Assembly: GCF_009617755.1 (NCBI RefSeq)
Contig: NZ_BGZH01000001.1
Location: 496,001-560,000 of the forward strand
DNA length: 64,000 bases
Direction: 5' to 3'
Source of the DNA: Marinobacter salsuginis
GTDB taxonomy: Bacteria > Pseudomonadota > Gammaproteobacteria > Pseudomonadales > Oleiphilaceae
This document shows positions 1 to 9,797 of this stretch, in pieces. Made by a program: the position numbers and the translations under genes. Under the pieces are notes generated by a model, which saw only the letters and a program-made list of their open reading frames with translations, did no database searches and was not told where the DNA came from. The number at the start of each line of letters is the position of its first letter. The stretch's first letter is position 1.

Positions 1-353
1 CCGAGGTGTTCAGGCGCTGCTCCGCCCAGTTGGCAAATGACATGGCCCATGCCCTGGATATGGGGCAGGCCCTGGAATTGCCGGAGCCCGAGGACGGCGA
101 CCCGATGAACGCTCTGGAAAACTGGTGCGCCGGGTTTGTGGACACTTTCCTTGAACATGAAGAGGAATGGTTGGAGGCATCCAGCGAGGAAGAGACCGCC
201 GATCTGATGGTGCCTATGCTGACCCTATCGGGACTGTTCGACGACGAGGACTTCCAGAAAGTTCGCAACAGTGAGAAGTTGTCCCGGCAAATGGCCGATG
301 CCATTCCGGACTCACTGACCGACCTGTACCTTCTGTTCCACGCGCCGGATTAA
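1..353 (+). CDS. UPF0149 (YgfB/YecA-type) family protein, 5' truncated by window edge
   Basis: The C-terminal ~117 residues of a UPF0149 protein are present. The reading frame is open to the left edge, so the in-frame GTG at 6 is probably internal. The acidic segment around NWCAGFVDTFL matches the family's conserved WCxGF block, and family members are usually about 180-190 residues, so roughly a third is missing. No function can be read from the sequence; relatives are small soluble proteins that sit near ubiquinone or aminopeptidase genes in other gammaproteobacteria. The stop codon overlaps the stop of the convergent PHP gene by 4 bases, and a terminator follows at 390-421, inside that gene. 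Confidence 0.8.
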   Translation, partial: EVFRRCSAQLANDMAHALDMGQALELPEPEDGDPMNALENWCAGFVDTFLEHEEEWLEASSEEETADLMVPMLTLSGLFDDEDFQKVRNSEKLSRQMADAIPDSLTDLYLLFHAPD

Positions 354-1228
354 CCTGTCGCAGACCTCGAAATGGGTTGCCTGAATGAATGCCAGACCGG
401 CTCAAGCCCGTCTGGCATTTTCATGATGCGGCCAAGCTCACACCAGGGCGCACCCGGAAAGTGAAAATCACTGCCCTGGGACGCCAATAACTTCTCTTTC
501 CTGCACAGCTCTGCCAGAAAGCCCAGGTCGCCGCTGGACTGCCCGGAGGTGGACACCTCGATGGCTTGCCCCCCTGCCCTTCGGAAATCCGAGGTCAGCT
601 CCCTCAGTTTGGTTGCCGTCAGCTGATATTTCCGGGGATGGGCAAGAACCGCAACGCCGCCCGCCTCGGTAATCCAGCGAACGACCTCCGAAAGCTCCGG
701 CCAGAAGGCCTTTACATCACCCGGCTTACCGGCGCCCAGATACCGTTTGAATGCCTGCCCGGTATTATTGACCACCCCAGCCTCTGTCAGAACCTGGGCA
801 AAGTGCGGGCGTCCCGGCACGTCCCCGCCGGCGGCCTCCGATGCCCTGGCCAGCAGATCATCAATACCAAGCTTGCCCAGGCGCTCGGCGATCATTCGCG
901 CACGAGCCCAGCGATTCTCGTTCTGCCGCTCAAGCGCCTGCCGAAAACCCTCGGCAGCGGGATCAAAATCCAGGCCCACGATGTGGATCGTGCGGCTTTT
1001 CCAGAGGCAGGAGAGTTCAACCCCGGGGATCAGCACGATGCCCTGTGCCTGTGCAGCAGTTTGCGCTTCGGCAAGGCCGGCGATCGTATCATGGTCGGTC
1101 AGGGAAAGATGGGTGACGCCGCGACCGGCAGCCCGCTCAACCAGCGCGGCCGGTGATAGCGCGCCATCGGAAGCCGTGCTGTGGCAATGCAGATCAATGC
1201 ACAAATGCGGGTCTTGCGGTATAGTCAC
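350..1228 (-). CDS. rnm: PHP-domain phosphoesterase, RNase AM (YciV/TrpH) family
   Basis: A PHP-fold metal phosphoesterase of 292 residues from the chosen start. The metal-binding motifs are plain: DLHCHS (His14, His16), LTDHD (Asp45-His46-Asp47), PGVELSC, LAHPRKY and GSDFH near the end. E. coli RNase AM degrades short RNAs and 3',5'-nucleotide bisphosphates 5' to 3' and matures the 5' ends of rRNA. The frame is open up to 1303, but the leading 25 residues do not resemble the family. The GTG at 1228, preceded by AGGA, puts the HCH motif at the usual distance from the N terminus. Transcription runs against the UPF0149 gene. Confidence 0.85.
   Translation of the reverse strand: MTIPQDPHLCIDLHCHSTASDGALSPAALVERAAGRGVTHLSLTDHDTIAGLAEAQTAAQAQGIVLIPGVELSCLWKSRTIHIVGLDFDPAAEGFRQALERQNENRWARARMIAERLGKLGIDDLLARASEAAGGDVPGRPHFAQVLTEAGVVNNTGQAFKRYLGAGKPGDVKAFWPELSEVVRWITEAGGVAVLAHPRKYQLTATKLRELTSDFRRAGGQAIEVSTSGQSSGDLGFLAELCRKEKLLASQGSDFHFPGAPWCELGRIMKMPDGLEPVWHSFRQPISRSATG
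390..421 (+). terminator. Intrinsic terminator for the UPF0149 transcript, embedded in the PHP gene
   Basis: An 8-bp stem (TGCCAGAC/GTCTGGCA) extended by three more pairs past one mismatch, with a TCAA loop, is followed by TTTTC on the plus strand. It lies inside the 3' coding end of the convergent PHP gene, so the same bases serve both as coding sequence and as terminator. Confidence 0.65.
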
Positions 1229-1359
1229 AAAATATCCTGAATCATCAGATAACTGGCGGCGTGCCGCGGGCTTACAGTGTACCAGCCAACCCTTGCGCGA
1301 CACGACCGCTGATTGTCTGGCTGTTCACCCCGGTTATGAGTGTCATTACGGAGAGCTGA

Positions 1360-1659
1360 ATGTACTACGCGATTATCAGTGAAGACGTCGAGAACAGCCT
1401 GCCGTTGCGTCAGTCCGCGCGACCTGCTCACATCGAGCGGCTGCAGGCATTGAAAGCCGAAGGCCGGTTACTTGTTGCCGGTCCTCACCCGGCGCTCGAC
1501 ACACCAGAGCCTGGCGATGCCGGTTTTACCGGCAGCCTGGTGGTCGCGGAGTTCGACTCCCTGGAAGCAGCCCAGGCGTGGGCAGATGCCGACCCTTATG
1601 TGGATGCAGGCGTTTACCAGAAGGTGGTGGTGAAGCCCTTCAAGGCTGTTTTGCCGTAA
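1360..1659 (+). CDS. yciI: YciI family protein
   Basis: A 99-residue protein matching the YciI family over its whole length. It starts [10 protein letters not shown], has the conserved [22 protein letters not shown] block (His24 and the following basic stretch) and ends with an [12 protein letters not shown] motif. YciI proteins are small dimeric ferredoxin-like folds with a conserved His-Asp pair; some homologues are dehalogenases or light-regulated enzymes, but the physiological role of the bacterial housekeeping member is not settled. GGAGAG lies about 6 bases before the ATG. The upstream PHP gene is divergent. Confidence 0.85.
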   Translation: MYYAIISEDVENSLPLRQSARPAHIERLQALKAEGRLLVAGPHPALDTPEPGDAGFTGSLVVAEFDSLEAAQAWADADPYVDAGVYQKVVVKPFKAVLP

Positions 1660-1785
1660 GCGATGCCATGGGGCTCTATGAGTTTATTGTAATGATGGCT
1701 CGCTTGCACGGCGGGGCATCTGTGACAAAATTGCGCTTTTAATCACGCTCAGATTTCAATCGCAGAACTTCAGGGAACGTAACCA

Positions 1786-2457
1786 GTGACGCTTTTTCGT
1801 CTCGCCATCAGTGTCTTGTTCGCAGTGTCGTCCATTGCCGTTGCCCAGGCCAAAACTGTCTGGGTGGACGACCAGTTGTATCTTCCGGTGAGATCCGGCG
1901 CGGGCTCCCAGTTCCGGATCATCGAGAACGCGGTTCCCAGCGGCACACCGCTGGAAGTGATCGAGGCGTCCGATTCCGGGTATACCCTTGTTCGCACGCC
2001 CAAGGGCACTGAGGGCTGGGTTTCCAGCCAGTACCTGAGCGAAACGCCTATCGCGGCAGACCGGCTTCGGACAGCCAATCGCCAGCTGGAAGAAACCCGT
2101 GCTGAGTTGGCCCAGGTAAAGGAGCAGTTGTCCAACGTCGTCAATGAACGTAACGCCCTGGAAAGCTCTGAAGCCTCTCTTTCTGACCGCTCCCAGGAGC
2201 TCCAGGAAGAGCTCCAGCGGATCAAGAGTATCGCCGCAGATTCCATTAACCTGGAACGTCGCAATCGCGAGCTCCGTGAAGAAAACCAGAAGATTCGCAA
2301 CGACCTTGAGGTACTGACGGCCGAAAACGAACGTCTTGAAGCCAGCAAGGAATACGACTTCATGTTGCTGGGCGCCGGCCTGGTTCTTGGTGGTGTGCTG
2401 CTGGCACTGATCATCCCCATGCTCAAACCGACAAGAAAAACCGACAACTGGGCCTGA
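1786..2457 (+). CDS. TIGR04211-type SH3-domain, coiled-coil membrane protein (YgiM-like)
   Basis: 223 residues from a GTG start. The layout is a signal peptide (1-22, cut after AQA), a bacterial SH3 domain (about 24-88, with the WVSSQYL end typical of SH3_3), a long coiled coil rich in Glu, Gln and Arg (about 95-185) and one membrane helix near the C terminus (192-213) followed by a short basic tail. This is the architecture of E. coli YgiM and the TIGR04211 family, which are inner-membrane proteins with the SH3 part in the periplasm. Their function is unknown; cell-wall contact is likely from the SH3 domain. The PilZ gene starts 4 bases after the stop, so the two are probably co-transcribed. 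Confidence 0.85.
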   Translation: MTLFRLAISVLFAVSSIAVAQAKTVWVDDQLYLPVRSGAGSQFRIIENAVPSGTPLEVIEASDSGYTLVRTPKGTEGWVSSQYLSETPIAADRLRTANRQLEETRAELAQVKEQLSNVVNERNALESSEASLSDRSQELQEELQRIKSIAADSINLERRNRELREENQKIRNDLEVLTAENERLEASKEYDFMLLGAGLVLGGVLLALIIPMLKPTRKTDNWA

Positions 2458-2461
2458 TGCC

Positions 2462-2752
2462 ATGAAAGACTATTCGGAAAAACGCGACTTCCACCGTATG
2501 CAGGTAAACTCTGAGATTGAGATCACCGATAGCCAGGGCAATAGCTTCAAGGGGGTGTGTCGCGACCTGAGCGCCACCGGCATGCAGCTTTACGTCGATC
2601 GGGAAGTCGCCGTGGGAGAGGAGCTCCAGACGGTTCTACACCCCAGCAGTGATCAGTTCCCGCCACTGGAGGCGGTTTGCGAAGTGATTCGCTGCGAGGC
2701 CGAAGGCGACGGATTCCTGCTGGGAACCAATATCAGCGAAGTTACCCGCTGA
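2462..2752 (+). CDS. PilZ domain protein
   Basis: A single-domain PilZ protein of 96 residues. The N-terminal RDFHRM stretch stands where the c-di-GMP-binding RxxxR motif lies (Arg8 and Arg12), and DLSATGMQLYV matches the D/NxSxxG motif. Both halves of the ligand site are therefore present and c-di-GMP binding is plausible. It follows the SH3/coiled-coil gene by 4 bases and ends just before a strong terminator, so it is the last gene of a two-gene operon. The partner could be the membrane protein, but that is inference. Confidence 0.85.
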   Translation: MKDYSEKRDFHRMQVNSEIEITDSQGNSFKGVCRDLSATGMQLYVDREVAVGEELQTVLHPSSDQFPPLEAVCEVIRCEAEGDGFLLGTNISEVTR

Positions 2753-2755
2753 ACG

Positions 2756-2785
2756 AAAAACGGCGGCCAATGGCCGCCGTTTTTG
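2756..2785. terminator. Bidirectional intrinsic terminator between PilZ gene and rraA
   Basis: A perfect 8-bp GC stem (CGGCGGCC/GGCCGCCG) with a 3-base loop is flanked by an A-run on the left and a T-run on the right. It can therefore end both the PilZ transcript and the converging rraA transcript. Confidence 0.9.
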
Positions 2786-2803
2786 TCTGTGCCCGCAGAA
2801 GCC

Positions 2804-3283
2804 TCAAACCAGAGGCTTTTCCGAGACGATAATGCCGTTGTTGTCGGCATAGACATAGTGCCCGGGGTGGAAGGTAACGCCGTGGAAAGTGACCGGAACA
2901 TTCAGGTCTCCCAGGCCACGCTTCTCACTTTTTCTGGGATGGGTACCAAGGGCCTGAACACCCAGGGCGGTGTTGCCAATCTCGTCCACGTCGCGCACGC
3001 AACCATAGATAATAAGACCGGCCCACCCGTTGCTCGCCGCTTTTTCTGCCAGCATGTCACCCAGCAGTGCGTGACGCTTTGAAGCGCCACCGTCCACGAC
3101 CATCACACGACCGTTTCCAGGTTGGCCAACCTGCTCTTTCACCACGGAGTTATCTTCGAAGCACTTCACGGTGACAATCTCACCGCCAAAGGCCTTGTTG
3201 CCGCCGTAGTTGTTGAAACCGGGCTCTACCACCTGCACTTCCGGAAATTCGTCGCACAGGTCCGGGGTAATTATTGTCGTCAC
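2804..3283 (-). CDS. rraA: Ribonuclease E activity regulator RraA
   Basis: 159 residues, the normal RraA length. Family blocks include [39 protein letters not shown] and a C-terminal [15 protein letters not shown]. RraA forms a trimer that binds RNase E and its degradosome partners and lowers RNA decay. Some relatives are 4-hydroxy-4-methyl-2-oxoglutarate aldolases, and the GCVRD motif is shared with them. The start is a GTG with AAGGAGAG upstream. It lies just downstream of ppsA on the same strand, an arrangement also found in Pseudomonas. Confidence 0.9.
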   Translation of the reverse strand: MTTIITPDLCDEFPEVQVVEPGFNNYGGNKAFGGEIVTVKCFEDNSVVKEQVGQPGNGRVMVVDGGASKRHALLGDMLAEKAASNGWAGLIIYGCVRDVDEIGNTALGVQALGTHPRKSEKRGLGDLNVPVTFHGVTFHPGHYVYADNNGIIVSEKPLV

Positions 3284-3313
3284 GTTGCCGCTCTCCTTAT
3301 CCTGGAAATAAAC

Positions 3314-5686
3314 TCAGTCGATTTTTTCGTCGGCCAGGAAGAACCAGGTATCCAGCACCGAATCCGGGTTCAGTGACACCGTATCAATGCCCTGATCCAT
3401 CAACCATTTGGCAAGATCCGGATGATCCGATGGTCCCTGCCCGCAGATACCAATATACTTGCCGGCTTTCTTACAGGCCTGAATCGCGTTGGACAACAGG
3501 GCCTTGACCGCATCGTTACGCTCATCAAACAGGTGGGCGATGATGCCCGAGTCCCTGTCCAGGCCCAGTGTCAGCTGGGTCAGGTCATTGGAGCCGATAG
3601 AGAAGCCGTCAAAGTGCTCAAGGAACTGATCCGCCAACAGCGCGTTGGCCGGCAGCTCGCACATCATGATCACTCGCAGGCCGTTGTCACCGCGCTTGAG
3701 TCCGTTCTCCGCCAGCAGATTCACAACCTGCTCTGCTTCACCCACCGTGCGAACAAACGGAACCATGACCTCCACGTTGGTCAAGCCCATCTCGTTGCGC
3801 ACTTTCTTCAGGGCGCGGCATTCCAGCTCGAAGCAGTCCCGGAAAGTGTCAGAGATGTACCGGGAGGCGCCCCGGAACCCGAGCATCGGGTTTTCTTCGT
3901 CCGGCTCGTAGAGGGTACCGCCGATCAGGTTGGCGTATTCGTTGGATTTGAAATCCGACAACCGCACGATCACTTTCTTGGGTGCAAACGCAGCCGCCAG
4001 AGTGGAGATGCCCTCAACCAGCTTGTCGACATAGAAATCCACCGGCGAGCTGTAGCCGGAGATGCGCTTCTCGACCGTCTGCTTGATATCCCGCGGCAGC
4101 CCGTCGAAGTTCAGCAGTGCCTTGGGGTGAACGCCGATCATACGGTTGATGATGAACTCCAGCCGTGCCAGGCCGACACCCTCGTTCGGCAGCGCCTGGA
4201 AATCAAAGGCCCGGTCCGGGTTGCCCACGTTCATCATGATCTTGAACGGTATGTTGGGCATGGAGTCCACGGTGTTTTCCCGCAGCTCGAAGTCCAGAGC
4301 ACCCTCATAGATCATACCGGTATCACCTTCGGCGCAGGAAACAGTGACTTCCTGGCCATCGGTCAACAACTCGGTGGCATCGCCGCAACCGACCACGGCC
4401 GGAATGCCAAGCTCGCGGGCAATGATCGCCGCGTGGCAGGTACGACCACCACGATCAGTCACGATGGCGGAGGCCCGTTTCATGACCGGCTCCCAATCCG
4501 GGTCGGTCATGTCGGTGACCAGCACATCGCCGGCCTGAACACGATCCATTTCCTTGATGCTGGTAATGATCTTGACGGGACCGCTACCAATCTTGTGGCC
4601 GATACTCCGGCCTTCGACCAGAACCTTGCCGGTCTCTTTGAGGAGATAACGCTCCATTACGTTGGCAGAGGCACGACTTTTCACCGTCTCAGGGCGGGCC
4701 TGAACGATATAGATCTTGCCGTCGTCCCCATCTTTGGCCCACTCGATGTCCATCGGACGCTGGTAGTGCTTCTCGATGATCATCGCCTGGCGCGCCAGGT
4801 CTTCCACCTCGGCATCGGTGATGCAGAAGCGGTTGCGCTCTTCCTGCTCCACCTTGACGGTTTCAACGAATTCTCCCTCGCCGGGCTTGGTGTGGTAGAC
4901 CATCTTGATGGCTTTGCTGCCCAGATTGCGGCGAAGCACAGCCGGACGGTCCGCTTCCAGTGTCGGCTTGTGTACGTAGAATTCATCCGGGTTCACAGCG
5001 CCCTGAACGACCGTCTCACCCAGGCCGTAGGAAGCGGTCACGAACACCACGTCGCGGAAACCGGATTCGGTGTCCAGGGTAAACATCACGCCACTGGCTG
5101 CCGTTTCACTGCGCACCATTTTCTGGATGCCCGCTGAAAGCGCGACCATTTTGTGGTCAAAACCGTGATGTACGCGGTAGGAAATAGCGCGGTCATTAAA
5201 CAGCGATGCGAACACTTCCTTCACCGAGGTGCGAACCTGCTCCAGGCCCACCACGTTAAGGAAGGTTTCCTGCTGACCGGCGAACGACGCGTCCGGCAGG
5301 TCTTCCGCGGTGGCAGAGGAGCGAACCGCAACCGCCATGTGTTCATTGCCATCCTGAAGGGCGGCGAACGATTCCTTCAGGGCATTTTCCAGAACGTCCG
5401 GGAATGGTGTCTCGATGATCCACTGGCGAATCTGCGCACCTACCCGGGCCAGCTCGTTTACGTCATTGATATCCAGAGCGTCCAGAGCATTGTCGATGCG
5501 CTCTTTCAATCCGTCCGTGGCGAGAAATTCGCGATAGGCGTGCGCTGTAGTGGCAAAACCACCCGGAACGGTAACACCTGCGTTGGCGAGATTACTGATC
5601 ATTTCGCCGAGTGAGGCGTTCTTGCCGCCTACCCGATCGACATCGGACATTCCCAGGTGATCAAACCAGATAATGTAATCTTCCAA
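3314..5686 (-). CDS. ppsA: Phosphoenolpyruvate synthase
   Basis: Converts pyruvate and ATP to PEP, AMP and phosphate, the entry step of gluconeogenesis. The three-domain order is clear: N-terminal nucleotide-binding domain ([22 protein letters not shown] near residue 14), central phosphohistidine domain with [21 protein letters not shown] carrying the catalytic His, and C-terminal TIM-barrel with [20 protein letters not shown] and [10 protein letters not shown]. The frame runs open to 5749, but the TTG at 5686 has GGGAG 7 bases upstream and places the protein start where E. coli PpsA begins; an ATG at 5691 is out of frame. From this start it is 790 residues. The regulator gene ppsR is divergent. 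Confidence 0.95.
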   Translation of the reverse strand: MEDYIIWFDHLGMSDVDRVGGKNASLGEMISNLANAGVTVPGGFATTAHAYREFLATDGLKERIDNALDALDINDVNELARVGAQIRQWIIETPFPDVLENALKESFAALQDGNEHMAVAVRSSATAEDLPDASFAGQQETFLNVVGLEQVRTSVKEVFASLFNDRAISYRVHHGFDHKMVALSAGIQKMVRSETAASGVMFTLDTESGFRDVVFVTASYGLGETVVQGAVNPDEFYVHKPTLEADRPAVLRRNLGSKAIKMVYHTKPGEGEFVETVKVEQEERNRFCITDAEVEDLARQAMIIEKHYQRPMDIEWAKDGDDGKIYIVQARPETVKSRASANVMERYLLKETGKVLVEGRSIGHKIGSGPVKIITSIKEMDRVQAGDVLVTDMTDPDWEPVMKRASAIVTDRGGRTCHAAIIARELGIPAVVGCGDATELLTDGQEVTVSCAEGDTGMIYEGALDFELRENTVDSMPNIPFKIMMNVGNPDRAFDFQALPNEGVGLARLEFIINRMIGVHPKALLNFDGLPRDIKQTVEKRISGYSSPVDFYVDKLVEGISTLAAAFAPKKVIVRLSDFKSNEYANLIGGTLYEPDEENPMLGFRGASRYISDTFRDCFELECRALKKVRNEMGLTNVEVMVPFVRTVGEAEQVVNLLAENGLKRGDNGLRVIMMCELPANALLADQFLEHFDGFSIGSNDLTQLTLGLDRDSGIIAHLFDERNDAVKALLSNAIQACKKAGKYIGICGQGPSDHPDLAKWLMDQGIDTVSLNPDSVLDTWFFLADEKID

Positions 5687-5856
5687 AGCATGTCTCCCTT
5701 GAGTCTGTGAAGCTAAGAGCAAAATCGGGCCAGCGGTAAAAGTAGGCAATATCCACTGCGGAGTCTCGAACTTGGCGTGTATGATACTGTAACCTGCGGA
5801 AATTACCTAGGCCACCAGGCCAGGAATCAAGGAACCATGGAACCGGACGATACAGC

Positions 5857-6672
5857 ATGAAACGCACTGCTTTTTTCATTTCTGATGGCACCGGCCTGAC
5901 AGCCGAAGCACTGGGGCACAGCCTTCTGGCCCAATTCGAAAAGATCGAATTCGAACGGGTCACCGTTCCCTATATTGCGGACGAAGAAAAAGCCCGGGAA
6001 ATGGTCAAACGGATCAACAAGGCGGCCGAGACCGATGGCGCACGCCCGCTGGTGTTCGACACCATTGTAAATAGCGATATCCGGGAAATCATCGCCACCG
6101 CCGAAGGCTTCATGGTGGATATTTTCGGGACCTTTCTCAAACCCATGGAGGAAGAGTTGCAGTCCTCTTCCTCATATACCGTGGGTAAATCCCATGCCAT
6201 CAATAACGAAGGGAGCTACGAGCGCAGGATCAATGCGGTCAACTTTGCTCTGGATAATGACGATGGCGCACGCACGCGGCATTACGATGAAGCCGATCTG
6301 ATCCTCGTGGGTGCCTCTCGTAGCGGGAAAACACCCACCTGCCTCTATCTGGCCCTGCAATATGGCGTGAAGGCGGCCAACTATCCGATTACGGAAGAAG
6401 ACCTGGCAGACCAACAGATCCCCAAAGCACTCAAACCTCATAAAGAGAAGATCTTTGGGCTGACCATTGATCCGGAACGTCTGGCGACCATACGCAACGA
6501 GCGCCGGCCAAACTCCCGCTACTCCTCCATCAAGCAGTGCATGCACGAAATCGAGGAAATCGAGTTGATGTACAAGCGTGAGCGAATTCCTTACTTGAAC
6601 ACCACGGCCTATTCCGTAGAGGAAATCTCCACTCGAATCATGGTCACAACCGGGCTGAAAAGACACCGCTGA
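5857..6672 (+). CDS. ppsR: PEP synthase regulatory protein (bifunctional kinase/pyrophosphorylase)
   Basis: 271 residues of the DUF299/PSRP family. It begins with [19 protein letters not shown] and carries a P-loop-like [15 protein letters not shown] at about residue 151. The family uses ADP to phosphorylate a Thr next to the catalytic His of PpsA, switching it off, and removes the phosphate by phosphorolysis. The target enzyme is encoded divergently 170 bases away, which supports this assignment over the related PPDK regulator. It ends shortly before a palindromic element that also works as a terminator. Confidence 0.95.
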   Translation: MKRTAFFISDGTGLTAEALGHSLLAQFEKIEFERVTVPYIADEEKAREMVKRINKAAETDGARPLVFDTIVNSDIREIIATAEGFMVDIFGTFLKPMEEELQSSSSYTVGKSHAINNEGSYERRINAVNFALDNDDGARTRHYDEADLILVGASRSGKTPTCLYLALQYGVKAANYPITEEDLADQQIPKALKPHKEKIFGLTIDPERLATIRNERRPNSRYSSIKQCMHEIEEIELMYKRERIPYLNTTAYSVEEISTRIMVTTGLKRHR

Positions 6673-6708
6673 ACATCGCAGGGCGCCAGGGAAATGACCG
6701 GGCAACTG

Positions 6709-6746
6709 AAAAGGGGTCAGATGAACATTTCATCTGACCCCTTTTT
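6709..6746. repeat. Palindromic element, copy 1 (REP-like, doubles as terminator)
   Basis: A 17-base near-perfect inverted repeat with the core GGGGTCAGATGAA, flanked by A-run and T-run. It lies between the convergent ppsR and M16 protease genes. Two similar but not identical elements, at 14441-14480 and 24026-24065, share the layout A-run, GGG(G/A)TC, purine-rich arm, short loop, mirror arm, T-run. Such a repeated palindrome is typical of REP-like sequences; here it can also end transcription in both directions. Confidence 0.75.
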
Positions 6747-6773
6747 CATAGCGCCTTTTTGTGAAGCCGGGCT

Positions 6774-9698
6774 CTAGAGTTCTTCGATAGCCAACCCAAG
6801 TTTCTCGGCCCTGGCCCGATTCTCCGGGCTGGTTACCACTGCGGTACTGGCTTTTTCGGGCACCAGCCAGGTTCTGGCCACGCGTTTCAGGTCATCCAGT
6901 GTGACCGACAGTACTCGCTCCCGGAACCTCGCCCGCTGTTCCAGGGTGCGGCCAAATAGCTTGTTGTGGAAAGCATGCCGAGCTGCACCGGCCGGGGACC
7001 GGGGCCTGTCGAGTTGGCCAATCACACCAAGAATCGACTCTTCAAGCTCCTGATAATCATGGTCGTTGTCCTGCAACCACGCCAGGGCGGCATCGAAATC
7101 GTCCAACGTTTCCTCCAGGCGCGGATCCCGGTAGGAGAAGAACCGGAAGGTACCATTCACGCTGTCCTGGCCAGCGCCACCACCGTAAGCACCGCCCTTT
7201 TCACGGATGGCACGGTGTAAATAACCGTTGCGCAGGAAACCACCAAGCACGGTCAGTGCCGCCGCATCCGGATGGTCCACCGCTACCGTGCTGTAGGCTT
7301 TGGAACAGAAGTTGACCTGGGTAGAGGTCAGCCACGCCTCGCGGGTTGTGTAATTGACCGACTCCATTTTCCAGTCAGAAACGGCTGCTTCGGAAGCATC
7401 GCGCCAGCAGGACTTCAGGTCATCAACCATCGCCGGAAGCTGCTCGTCCTCACCGATCACCAGGAACTCACGCCCCTGGTTGCGAATTTTCTCATGCAAC
7501 GCAGACAGTCCGTCACACAGAGCCGCCAGCTCCTCCGGATCCTTCAGGGCCTGATCCAGCTGCTTGGTACCGCGAATACCGGCAAGACCACCGAGCCGGA
7601 AAGACAGCCAGGCTCCCGGGCTCATGCCCTGAGACGCCGCGCCCATGGCCAGCGCATGACCACTGCCGGTCACCGCCTGCTCTCGACGAGCCCGAATCTG
7701 GGCAATAATTTCCCGGATCCGTTCTTTCTCGTCAAAGCGGGCGCTGGTGTAGACATCCCGCAGAAGACGGGTCAACTCACTGCGGTTACGGGCCAGCGCC
7801 TTGCCATTGAAGATGATGTATCCGGACAAATCCTGAACATCATCAATACGGCCTTTGGCGCTGAACGCCGCCCCGATACCACCGGATTCCGCAGAAATAC
7901 GATCCTGCATCTGCAAGTAGTCCAGATCACCACAGCCCACTTCGGAAATCAGGGTGGTGTAATAAGGCACCAGCAGAAGCTCTTCTTCTGTCAGAGCCGG
8001 AACCGGGACAATAATCTGTTCGTATACCAGACCGTTGGTGCCACGGGCATAAACCGTCGCCGAGATATCGCCGTCATAACGGCCTTCCGGCTCTGGCATC
8101 TGCAGGGGCACGTCGGACAGATCCACTTTTGGCAGGATGGAATCGTCATCCTTGTGCATCTGGCGCTCTTCCAGAGCCTTGGCCCGATCCACGATCATCC
8201 GGACTTCTTCGTCGGTCAGCTCGGCCTTGCGACGGGCCAGGGCTTCACGGATAGCCTCCTGCCGGCGGGACTCGAGCTTTTCGTCCGGTCGCAGGGTCAA
8301 AGTGACCCGGTGCGGGTTCTCCAGTAGCTTGCGGCGGATCAGGTTTGGCACATACTGCGGATCCCGAATTTTCTCCCGGAGCGTTGCCAGCACCGGCTCC
8401 AGGTCAAGCAGTTCAACCGGATCACCACCGTGCACCATGGGTGCAATGGCGCTCATGATCAGTTGCAGTCCGTATGGGAACTGGTCACCAGCGATTTCCC
8501 GCTGATGCAGTTCGAGCTGATGCAGGATGGCCTCGAGACGTTCCTCGCTGACGCCTTCCTCCACCACCTTCAGAAGCGTGGATTCGAGCAGCGCTTCCAG
8601 ATCCTTGTGCTTGTCGGGTTCGCTGCCTTCGATGCCGCAGACAAAGGTCATCTCACGGTTGGAATCCTCCAGCCCGCACATGGGCGACGGTGCATGCCCC
8701 AGATCTGTGGTTTCCAGTGCCCGCATCAGCGGCGAGGCACTGTTTTCAAGCAGAACGGCGGACAACAGCTGCCCCTCCAGGTTCTCCTGAAGATCAAAGC
8801 TGTGGCCCAGAAGCCACCCCACCACGATGTGGGTCTTGTTGTCGGTACCCTCACCCTCGTTCACGGCGTAGCCCTGCTCCACACGAACGGGCGCAAACAT
8901 GCGCTTCTCGTCGCGGACCGGCAGATCAATATCCAGTCGGTCAAAACGTTTCAGTGCCAGCTCTTCAAACTTTTCATGATGCTCCCGAGCCGGGATATTG
9001 CCGTACGTGGCGAATATCGCATTGCTGGGGTGGTAATGATGGCGATAGAACTGAAGCAGGTCGTCGTAACTGAGGTCAACGATGTGGTCCGGCTCACCAC
9101 CACTGTTGTAGTGATAGGTCGTGGTCGGGAACAGATGGCTGCTCAGGTTCTGCCACAGCTGGGAGGTCGGCGAACTCATCGCGCCTTTCATCTCGTTGTA
9201 GACAACGCCCCGATAGACCAGATCGGTAGAGGGATCCTCGGGTTTGTCGAATTCCAGACGGTGACCCTCCTGGGCAAAATCCAGTGGGTCAAGCTTGGAG
9301 AAAAACACGCAATCGAGGTAGACCGACAGCAGATTGTCGAAGTCTTTCCGGTTCATGCTGGCGAAGGGATAGGCAGTCCAGTCGCTGCTGGTAAAGGCGT
9401 TCATGAATGTGTTCAGCGACCGCCGGATCATCATGAAGAATGGGTCGCGAACCGGAAAACGCTCACTGCCGCAAAGCGCTGTATGCTCGAGAATGTGAGC
9501 AACGCCGGTGGAATCCATCGGGAAGGTTCGAAGCGCCACGAAAAATACGTTCTCGTCGTTATCTGCGGCCAGGTGCAGGTGCCGGGCGCCGGTTTTCCTG
9601 TGACGATACTCCTCAACCTCAAGGTTGAGCGTGTCGATCCGGTGACTGCGAAGCTTCTCAAAGGCCGGATGGGTTGCGTTGTCGATCACTGCAGCCAT
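6774..9698 (-). CDS. M16C zinc metalloprotease, presequence protease (PreP)-like
   Basis: 974 residues, the usual size for a PreP/Cym1-type M16C peptidase: two halves joined by a helical linker forming a closed chamber that degrades short unfolded peptides. The inverted zinc motif HxxEH is HILEH at His68-Glu71-His72, and the distal Glu is in VVYNEMKGAM. The M16C-associated middle region follows, and a GAYGGGAG stretch in the C-terminal half carries the substrate-gripping residues of the family. There is no signal peptide, so the enzyme is probably cytoplasmic. The bacterial role is not well defined; peptide turnover is likely. Transcription converges with ppsR. Confidence 0.9.
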   Translation of the reverse strand: MAAVIDNATHPAFEKLRSHRIDTLNLEVEEYRHRKTGARHLHLAADNDENVFFVALRTFPMDSTGVAHILEHTALCGSERFPVRDPFFMMIRRSLNTFMNAFTSSDWTAYPFASMNRKDFDNLLSVYLDCVFFSKLDPLDFAQEGHRLEFDKPEDPSTDLVYRGVVYNEMKGAMSSPTSQLWQNLSSHLFPTTTYHYNSGGEPDHIVDLSYDDLLQFYRHHYHPSNAIFATYGNIPAREHHEKFEELALKRFDRLDIDLPVRDEKRMFAPVRVEQGYAVNEGEGTDNKTHIVVGWLLGHSFDLQENLEGQLLSAVLLENSASPLMRALETTDLGHAPSPMCGLEDSNREMTFVCGIEGSEPDKHKDLEALLESTLLKVVEEGVSEERLEAILHQLELHQREIAGDQFPYGLQLIMSAIAPMVHGGDPVELLDLEPVLATLREKIRDPQYVPNLIRRKLLENPHRVTLTLRPDEKLESRRQEAIREALARRKAELTDEEVRMIVDRAKALEERQMHKDDDSILPKVDLSDVPLQMPEPEGRYDGDISATVYARGTNGLVYEQIIVPVPALTEEELLLVPYYTTLISEVGCGDLDYLQMQDRISAESGGIGAAFSAKGRIDDVQDLSGYIIFNGKALARNRSELTRLLRDVYTSARFDEKERIREIIAQIRARREQAVTGSGHALAMGAASQGMSPGAWLSFRLGGLAGIRGTKQLDQALKDPEELAALCDGLSALHEKIRNQGREFLVIGEDEQLPAMVDDLKSCWRDASEAAVSDWKMESVNYTTREAWLTSTQVNFCSKAYSTVAVDHPDAAALTVLGGFLRNGYLHRAIREKGGAYGGGAGQDSVNGTFRFFSYRDPRLEETLDDFDAALAWLQDNDHDYQELEESILGVIGQLDRPRSPAGAARHAFHNKLFGRTLEQRARFRERVLSVTLDDLKRVARTWLVPEKASTAVVTSPENRARAEKLGLAIEEL

Positions 9699-9797
9699 TC
9701 AAACTATCCTGTCTTTAAACAATTGGAGAATTGTAGGGTAACACGTAGTATCGCTTATCATGCATAACTCCAGTAGCTAAAGGGTACCTCGCCGTCC

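Noticed and set aside
3422..5137. A 571-residue open frame on the plus strand inside ppsA
   Set aside because: It is the mirror of a strongly conserved gene. Its translation has no recognisable domain and is rich in His, Gln and Val, as expected from the antisense of GC-rich coding sequence.
8430..9767. A 445-residue plus-strand frame opposite the M16C protease
   Set aside because: Shadow of the protease, with no recognisable motifs, and it runs over the divergent promoter region.
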